Translations under genes and position numbers: made by a program
Assembly (NCBI GenBank): GCA_951217055.1
Contig: OX578276.1
Coordinates: 15,855,430 to 15,919,429 of the forward strand
DNA length: 64,000 bases
DNA from: Gerris lacustris
Lineage: Eukaryota; Arthropoda; Insecta; Hemiptera; Gerridae
Direction of reading: 5' to 3'
Shown: in pieces, positions 57,045 through 64,000 of the stretch
Numbering within the stretch: position 1 is the first letter of the stretch
Layout of the letters: every line of letters starts with the position of its first letter
Notes under the pieces: model-generated
Told to the model about the DNA's origin: nothing
Databases searched by the model: none
What the model saw: the letters and a program-made list of their open reading frames with translations, nothing else

Positions 57045-57775
57045 AAACAGGTCAAGTGTGTGCTAGTCAGCACACAGCGAGGGTCCGTAGGCCACACTAT
57101 ATAGTGTTTAACTGTAAAGTGTATAAACAGTGTTTTTTTTTAAAAAATGCTTAAAAGCTTACTTTGAACCATTCTAAGGGTCTGATATTCTCAAAACACA
57201 CTCTGATAAAGTATTTTTTTGCCACTGAACCGGACTACAACCATATAAATAAATCGAAAAGACCATAATTATAAAAAAAAAAAAGTATTTTGTCAATAAA
57301 AAATAAAATAATATTTTTTTCGAAATTTCCAAAAAGTGGTATCTTTACTTTTGGTCGAAGAATTTTCAGGAATTTTTTCAGATTTTTTGCACTTCACATA
57401 AGCGAGATAGAAGGGGGGACACGTTTCACACCCAGTTCAAACTTGCCTACGCTCGCCCTATCAAAGTTATAACCAAAGAATTATATATTTTTGTAATCAG
57501 CTCGACGTACCCTTTCATATGATACCCCTCACGGTGTCGAAAAAAAATAGAAATAATTTAACCCTTAAGTTTTTTTACCCTAATTTTTTTTAAAAATATT
57601 TTTTTTAAGTCGCTATATTTTTAAAATATGTGGGCAGGTACAAGACACATACATGCCAAATTTCAAAGTGATCGGACGAAAAGTGTAGCCGTGAGAGCAG
57701 GCGACAGGACGGACGGACAGACACACGCAGGAAAATATAAGGGTCCTTGGTTTTGCCTACGGACCCTAAAAATCA
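57045..57775 (+). mobile_element. ggtccgtaggc-ended repeat, copy 2
   Basis: Parallel to 35240..35955 along its length: gtgtgctagtcagcacacag, agggtccgtaggc, ccactgaaccggactacaac and, at the end, tttgcctacggaccct. Confidence 0.7.
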
Positions 57776-57894
57776 ATCACAATAACTCGATTTCCAGAGA
57801 AAAAATCTATAGCAAAAAAGAAGTGATGAAAAGCTAAAAAAAAAATTGAAAATGAAATGTAAATAATCATAATTTTAAATTTATTAAATTATAG

Positions 57895-58123
57895 GGCACT
57901 TCTTTAGATTGTTACTCCCCTTATAAAAAATTGAGGGGAGTAACAATCTAAAGAAGGTGTAGGGAATGTTCTTCTTTAGACTGTTACTCCCCTTATACAA
58001 CAGAAGTGTGATATTCCTTTGTCCAAAAGTACATTGGACTAAACATCCCTTTTTCTTTATAGTTTTTAGTCAGTTATTTATATTCTAAAACAACATAGGG
58101 GAGTAACAATCTAAAGAAGTACC
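57895..58123. mobile_element. MITE, 229 bp, perfect 8-bp target duplication
   Basis: ggcacttctttagattgtta ... caatctaaagaagtacc, flanked on both sides by aattatag (57887..57894, 58124..58131). hAT-type target size. Sister copy 29039..29273. Confidence 0.88.
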
Positions 58124-58305
58124 AATTATAGATTAATAAAATTTTTTTATAGATTAATATAAAAATAGATATTATTAGATTTAAATTCAATTCATTTTCC
58201 AAATCACTGATTTGATCTTTTAAATTAATTTATATTAATAGTAATTTAATTATATGTAACAAAAAAATATATATATTAAGTATTTTCTTTCTAAAAAATT
58301 GTAAA

Positions 58306-58357
<52 letters not shown>

Positions 58358-58380
58358 TGTATTATTATTATTATTATTAA

Positions 58381-58432
<52 letters not shown>

Positions 58433-59039
58433 GTTATTTTTTCCTTTGTATTTTTTTTTAAATAACCATACACATGTAAGTCTAAATGACTTTAGACAAG
58501 TTGTCTGAACAAGTATAGCAATACTTAACATTAGACAGGAATTACAATGGATAGAAGTTCAGTTGTGGAGTGACTGAGAAGTACGAAGGAAGGGGGAGGG
58601 GGGGGGAGTTGCCCAGCCCGATCGATCTCTACTATCTCGTATACTCCTGCTACAGGGGGTTCAATAGAGAAAGTGAATATTTTCATGCACAAATTTCCGC
58701 ACTCTTCAATTTTAGTACTTCTTTCTGTCAAACTTTTAACCATTAAATTATTATATACTAGTCAAATTTCTGTGATTCGAATGACCCAATTTTTTTCTAT
58801 ATGTTTAATGTATTTTTCTTTCAAATTTGATGTCTAATAACAACCACCAAGAAACCCTATAGTTTTTAAGGTAACTTATATGTATATTAAATTTAGGTTG
58901 ATCTACTTAATAACAAAATTACCTATACGTTAGGTTAGTCTACCAAATGTCAAGACTACCTAAATGTTAAGTTACCTTTCCATACCTTAAGAATACCTAG
59001 AAGTCAGGTTAAATTACCCAATTTCAAAATGATTTTCAG
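58124..59039. other. AT-rich DNA with microsatellite, no gene
   Basis: Contains the (tta)n tract, a G-run (58595..58607) and many taggtta/aagttacc motifs at 58870..59020. Confidence 0.45.
58305..58434. repeat. (ATT)n microsatellite, ~43 units
   Basis: Nearly pure att repeat with three small interruptions. Confidence 0.95.
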
Positions 59040-59044
59040 GCTTT

Positions 59045-60060
59045 TAACCTTACACCAAGCATTTTTCTTTTTTCTCTTTCTTCCTGTTTCTCAGATTCTT
59101 AACTCTACCGTTTGACCGTGCATTTCCCTTTCTTCTTCTTGAAAATACTTTGTAGGTTCTTAACTCTACCCACATACACCATGCATTTCCCATTCTTCTT
59201 CTTGTCAATACTTTGTAGGTTCTCAACTCTACCCTTTCGCCATGCATTTCCCTTTCTCCTCCTTGTCAATACTTTGTAGGTTCTTAACTCTACCCATACA
59301 CCATGCATTTCCCTTTCTTCTTCTTCTTGACAATGCATTGTAGGTTCTTAACTCTACCCATATACACCATGCATTTCCCTTTCTTCTTCTTGTCAATACT
59401 TTGTAGGTTCTTAACTCTACCCATATACTCCATGCATTTCCCTTTCTTCTTCTGCTTGTCAATACTTTGTAGGTTCTTAACTCTACCCACATACACCATG
59501 CATTTCCCTTTCTTCTTCTTGTCAATACTTTGTAGGTTCATAACTCTACCCATATACACCATGCATTTCCCTTTCTTCTTCTTCTTGTCAATACTTTGTA
59601 AGTTCTTAACTCTACCCATATACACCATGCATTTCCCTTTCTTCTTCTTGTCAATACTTTGTAGGTTCATAACTCTACCCATATACACCATGCATTTCCC
59701 TTTCTTCTTCTTCTTGTCAATACTTTGTATGTTCTTAATTCTATCCATATATACCATGCATTTCTTTTTCTACTTCTTCTTGTCAATACTTTGTAAGTTC
59801 TTATCTATACTCATCCACCATGCATTTCCCTTTCTTCTTCTTCTTCTTGTCAATACTTTGTTGATTCTTAACTCTACCCTTACACCATGCATTTCTCGAT
59901 CTTTTCCTTGTTCCTGATTTTAAGGTTCTCAACTCTGCCTTAACAATAAAATTTCCTTTCTTTTACTTCTTAGTCTCCTTATTATTGGTTTCTTTCAGGT
60001 TCTTATAACTCTACCTCTACCTTTTACCATGCATATCCTTTTCTTCTTCTTCTTCTTCCT
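59045..60060. repeat. 63-bp minisatellite, about 14 units, open on both strands
   Basis: Landmark accatgcatttccctttctt every 60-66 bp, each unit carrying taggttcttaactctaccc. Length changes come from gain or loss of ctt triplets, so frames are kept: 204 codons on plus, 155 on minus (K/R-rich GKCMVYMGRVKNLQSID repeats). I read both as by-products of a period divisible by three. Confidence 0.85.
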
Positions 60061-60987
60061 GTTTGTTAGGTTAACAACTTTGTCTTGATCAGTAGTCTAA
60101 TAAGATAGTCTCCATGATGTAGTACCGACTTCTTTTAATACGTTTGAGATAAACTTTAAGTTAGCATATAAAATCCACTTCAATCAAATCACTTCAAATC
60201 TTGTTTCATTTTCTTAGAACATCTATTAAAGTGATTTTCTTTGTTTTATTTCCAAGCTTATACACACACACTAGTTTTAACCCAGTCAATTAGAGGGTGT
60301 TTGTGGGGAAGCGCCGGGTGGGAGGGTGTACACCCCCACTACACAAGAAAGTAGGAGATTTGGCCACTGTATATCCCCCCCCCACCCCCCTCCCCCCCGT
60401 TTCTCCATGAGGTGAGCAGGCAGTGAGGCAGCACTTGCTAATTATAATTATAGAAGTTGGCTGATAGATAGTTGTCTAGTTCATAGATAATAATAGCTTC
60501 TCTATTAAAAATACATTAACATATAATTAGAAACAAAAAAAAAATAAAGGAAGTCGTTATCGTATGATGTATTGGCAAGAATTTAACTATGATTCTCTCA
60601 CCACATCTTTCCCCGTAATTCTTAGAAGTATTAAAATCCAACTCAGTGTCCTATAGCCTATGTCTGAAGGCAAGGCTACAGAAAGTAGTGACTTACACAG
60701 TATAAAACATGGGGACTACCATATTAAAGATATGTATTTGTTTAGACTTTAGACTTAGACCAACTGATCTTCAAGCTCCGAAAGGAAAACGAAGACTTAT
60801 AATTTCCTACATTTCTCTACTATCTATCCGTCGTTATCGCATCTGATGGTTGGACTAGTCTATATGGGGCATCATGTATAGAAATGCAAAAACTAACAAA
60901 TATAATGCATACATAATTAAAGTGTTTCCATGTATATTGATATAAATTGCATTATTTATGTATTCTTTTTCATTTCATACTCTCTAG
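60061..60987. other. non-coding DNA upstream of a terminal exon
   Basis: gggtgggagggtgtacaccc and C-runs (60367..60399). aggtgagcaggcagtgaggc (60409) is the inverse of 53888..53915. Inverted ggggcatcatgtatagaaat (60867) pairs with 61214..61238. A patch at 60755..60815 (ttcaagctccgaaaggaaaa) could be exonic, unproven. Confidence 0.4.
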
Positions 60988-61127
60988 AAAAACCAGATAC
61001 GCTACATCGAAGCCCAGGTAATCTACAACAGATACATACGCCCAAGATTCCCAAAATCGACCTGTACACAGCTGTGTCTCAAAATAGAGGACTGAAGATG
61101 GAAATTGTATTAAGAGAAAACTTATGA
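60988..61127 (+). CDS. terminal coding exon of an unidentified gene
   Basis: A polypyrimidine tract and acceptor (tttcatttcatactctctag) precede AAAAACCAG at 60988. The exon takes one base from upstream, then stays open for 45 codons to TGA at 61125..61127. The peptide runs KPDTLHRSPGNLQQIHTPKI, then PKIDLYTAVSQNRGLKMEIV and ends LRENL. No domain recognised. It is polar and looks like a C-terminal tail. A possible internal donor (CCCAG|gtaatc, 61017) exists. Downstream, attaaa near 61187 could serve as a poly(A) signal. No upstream exon with matching phase was found in the window. Alternatively it is a captured exon inside a mobile element, because inverted ggggcatcatgtatagaaat copies flank it. 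Confidence 0.5.
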
Positions 61128-61779
61128 AATGAAGAAGAATCCATAATTGGTGTATTTTTTAATCAATATACAGAAAAGACTTTAATTAAATGTGTCAGTT
61201 TCTTGTTTTGTTTTATTTCTATACATGATGCCCCACATAGGCTAGCTCAACTGTAATAACCCAATCAGAGGAAAAATATAGCAAGCCCAAAAAATCATCC
61301 CTCAATAACTAGGGTTTGGTTTTTTTAACGGAAATGCGTCCTGATGTGTGTTATTTGAAAAGGAGGCCTTAAGAACAAATATATATTTGGTTTTGTTTAT
61401 GTACCAAGTAAACTTTGCATCATGTGCCCTTAAAAATTGCGTTTTTCGAGTCCCCGAGGAGGTAAGATATGTTTCATACTGATCATGTAAAATGGATTTG
61501 TGAAGTGGCCGATATCCACTCCCCCCCCCCCCCCCCCCCCCCCCGCCGGGTTTGCTCAATGGATCCACCTACTGCGACGTGCTGACTATGTCTTCAGGTT
61601 ACTCGGCTTCGGACTAAATTTGGGAAAACCCTGTGTTAAAGAAAAATAGACTGCCAATTAGTGTGGCACATAGCTTCCTCGCATCCTATCATGTACTTTA
61701 TTGTTATATTAACATTAAAATTATAGTTATATTAAATTATTCTTATATTGTTTATAGTGTAAAAACTATTAATAGTTTT
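61128..61779. other. non-coding DNA with a C-run
   Basis: Poly-C of about 24 at 61520. It also holds the inverted motif gccaattagtgtggcacata (61655) and the inverted ggggcatcatgtatag partner (61214..61238). Confidence 0.4.
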
Positions 61780-62070
61780 AGCGATCTTTAACACTTCATA
61801 GCGGTGTCGCTGTTGGTTTTACTAAAAAAATTGTATTTTGAAAAAATGTTTGTCTCATTAAATAGATGAAGTTAGATTTTTCTCCCGACCTAAAATTTTA
61901 ATCTTAAATTTGAAGTTCACGTTTACGCGAGAGTTGCTCGTGAACGCTTGGACGGATAACGTTGTCCAACGAACTCGTCCTGAGCATTGGTAAAATGAAC
62001 ATGTCTACCAAATTTCATCAAAATCGGTCGACATTTACTCAAGTTATCGTCACACGTTTCATAATTCGCT
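61780..62070. repeat. right part of the ggaacgaagttcc-ended repeat, copy 3
   Basis: gcgatctttaacacttcata, cgtttacgcgagagttgctc and ggtaaaatgaacatgtctac match 23325..23560. The left end is missing. Confidence 0.6.
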
Positions 62071-62400
62071 GACACACAGACCGACGGACAGACAGACAGA
62101 CCGACGGACAGACAGACAGACACGAAACCAAAAATGTTCCCTGATGTCTGAAACGGATTTCTGTCTTGGAATTTTTAAAATCGGAGGCATAAAAGTTTTT
62201 CGTTCTCAAAAGTGAACACAATGCTTCCGTTACCTTCGGTAAGCTCGGAAGCAAAATCATACAGACAGACACGGGCCAAAAAATGTTCCCTAATGTCTGA
62301 AATGGATTTCTGTCTAGGGATTTTGTAATCAGAGACATAATACATTTTCGTTCTCTATAGAACGATCTCTAGTACTTTACCTTCGGTAAGCTCGGAAATA
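62071..62400 (-). repeat. gcttaccgaaggtaacggaagc repeat family, two tandem inverted fragments
   Basis: gttaccttcggtaagctcgg at 62226 and ttaccttcggtaagctcgga at 62377, each preceded by tgatgtctgaaacggatttc or its variant. The (gaccgacggacagacagaca) unit is doubled at 62077..62121. Confidence 0.65.
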
Positions 62401-63330
62401 AAAAAAATAAAAAGCAAAAAAATAAACTACTTTGATACATAAGGTGAAGGTTATCAACAAAAGTACAAAAACACTTCAAGAGATAGTCAAGCGGGGGGGG
62501 GGGGGGGACTACTCCTGGAATAAAACCCTACAAATTTAACCACTGAACATTGAACATTTTCAGCATCCTGGAATTTCAATAAGAAATATTTTCCTCCACT
62601 TATATAGAAAAACAACAATAAATTGGCATCCAACTAATATTGTTTTCTTGATTCATGGAAATATAAACAGAATTTCTTTGAAATGCCAAGAGGAGTTTTT
62701 CTTACAAATTGATTTACATTTTTCTTTGAAATAATTAGGTAGCCTTAGGTAGTCTTTTTTCAAGATTTAAAAATAAATTAATATAAAATGTATACCCGAG
62801 CACTCGACCGAAGATGATTATTAAGGGTATCCCATAAAGAAAGCAAATTTTAAAAAGGGAATAAACCAGTGACATTTTAACGAAATTGTATTCACAATAA
62901 GCACCATCTCCAATTTAATAATGAAAAACAATGTCTGGCATATAACGAAACGAAACTATAGTTGGGCATTTCATTTAATAAATTGGCCTACATGATAATG
63001 CAATACATGTACATTAGTAAAAGGAAACATAGCCGCTGATTGTGAGCATGAGTCCCGCATGAAGTGCGGGATGAGACATTAACTATGCATGCCAATATAT
63101 AAATTAACAAACATGGAAATGGTTTTATTAAACATATATATTGTTTCATCGACCCAGGGTTAAATATCAACTACATATCTCATAAATAAAACGACCTTTA
63201 AAATTCAAAGTGGTTTTTATTTTAAATTATTTTTGATACCATAATAAAATGTAGGTCCGTCAAGTTTAGCCGTAATCCGCCATTTTGTATTTCTTTTGAA
63301 AAAAGAAAAAAAAATCAAACCCCTTCAAGA
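62401..63330. other. AT-rich stretch, nothing recognised
   Basis: G14 run at about 62492. No gene or clear repeat. Confidence 0.35.
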
Positions 63331-64000
63331 TATTTATATGAAACTTGACAGATGTCTTACTAACTCCGATATCTAAAATTTCCAAAAATTTTCAAATTTA
63401 TCAAATTTCAAAATGGCGGCCATTTAAAATTTTAAAAGTCAAATTCCATAAAAACCAGTAGGTATGAAGAAATTTTGCATGAGACAAAAGTTGTAGAACT
63501 TTTTAATGCAAATCTGACAGTAAATTATTTATTGAAATCGGTTCATAAATAAATAAATTACGATTACATTAATGATCACAACGTAACTCAACATCACGTT
63601 AAAATGTGCTAATAAAGAAAACTTCCCCTCAAAAAAATAATTAAAGATAATATTTAAAAACTTAAATTGGAATGTAAATAGTTAAGATGATTTTTTAAAA
63701 AGAAATGATAAGAATTGTACTAATAATTTTTACAAAAAAAAAAAAAAAACAAAAAAAAAAAAACCGTAATTTCTTTATTTATGAACCGGTTTCAGTAAAT
63801 AATTTATCGTTAGATTTGCGTTAAAAAGTCCTACAACTTTTGTCGAATGCAAAATTTCTTCATACCTACTGGTTTTCATGGAATTTTACTTTTAAAATTT
63901 TAAATGGCCGCCATTTTGAAATTTGATAAATTTGAAAAGTAATATTTTTGAAAATATTAGATATCGGAGTTAGTAAGACATCTGTCAAGTTTCATAAAAA
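63331..64000. repeat. large inverted repeat, arms ~230 bp, cut by the window end
   Basis: The left arm (63331..63568: atgaaacttgacagatgtct, cttcaaaatggcggcc-like, accagtaggtatgaagaaat, aatcggttcataaataaata) is inverted at 63758..64000. About 190 bp of AT-rich DNA lies between, with A-runs at 63733..63762. The outer end of the right arm continues beyond the window. Confidence 0.8.

Noticed and set aside
58250..58531. Poly-asparagine / poly-isoleucine frames
   Set aside because: Translation of an (ATT)n microsatellite. No exon boundaries.

Overview
The window looks like AT-rich nuclear DNA from an insect, most likely a hemipteroid (Hemiptera or a close relative). Evidence: very long introns, canonical GT-AG splice sites, no operons or Shine-Dalgarno spacing, and a dense population of short DNA-transposon derivatives, tRNA-like repeats, a non-LTR retrotransposon and a decayed piggyBac element. 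Several repeats carry runs such as gacggacggaca and tcaaaatggcggcc, which I associate with hemipteran genomes. The taxon call is inference.

Only a few percent of the window appears to be host coding sequence. On the minus strand, three exons (11046..11189, 9301..9431, 37..506) join with matching phases and clean splice sites. They encode a basic, nuclear-looking protein segment that I tentatively assign to bobby sox (BBX), an HMG-box transcription factor. The HMG box itself and the 3' end are not in the recognised exons; the gene continues past position 1, and upstream exons are unidentified. A plus-strand terminal exon of an unknown gene lies at 60988..61127. Two weaker exon-like segments lie at 17028..17163 (minus) and 17319..17537 (plus).

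Layout. 1-11.2 kb: bbx-like exons and introns holding a 954-bp TIR element, a 1.2-kb long-TIR element, small MITEs and a 5'-truncated CR1/Jockey-group LINE. 11.2-29 kb: repeat-rich DNA with the second long-TIR copy in opposite orientation, MITEs (one nested), tRNA-like B-box repeats and minisatellites. 29-35 kb: a piggyBac-like element with TTAA ends, a broken transposase and six copies of an 18-bp subterminal palindrome. 35-48 kb: more MITEs, a foldback element with eight 105-bp tandem units, and two of the three copies of a hairpin-ended element with a possible recombinase fragment. 48-64 kb: interrupted TIR repeats, a 5S-rRNA-like fragment, microsatellites, a 63-bp minisatellite open in both strands, the orphan terminal exon, and an inverted repeat running off the end.

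I found no CRISPR array, no viral gene, no toxin gene and no complete autonomous transposon. The most interesting points are the inverted long-TIR pair flanking two internal bbx-like exons, the palindrome-studded piggyBac ends, the foldback with one amplified arm, and the three-copy hairpin element.
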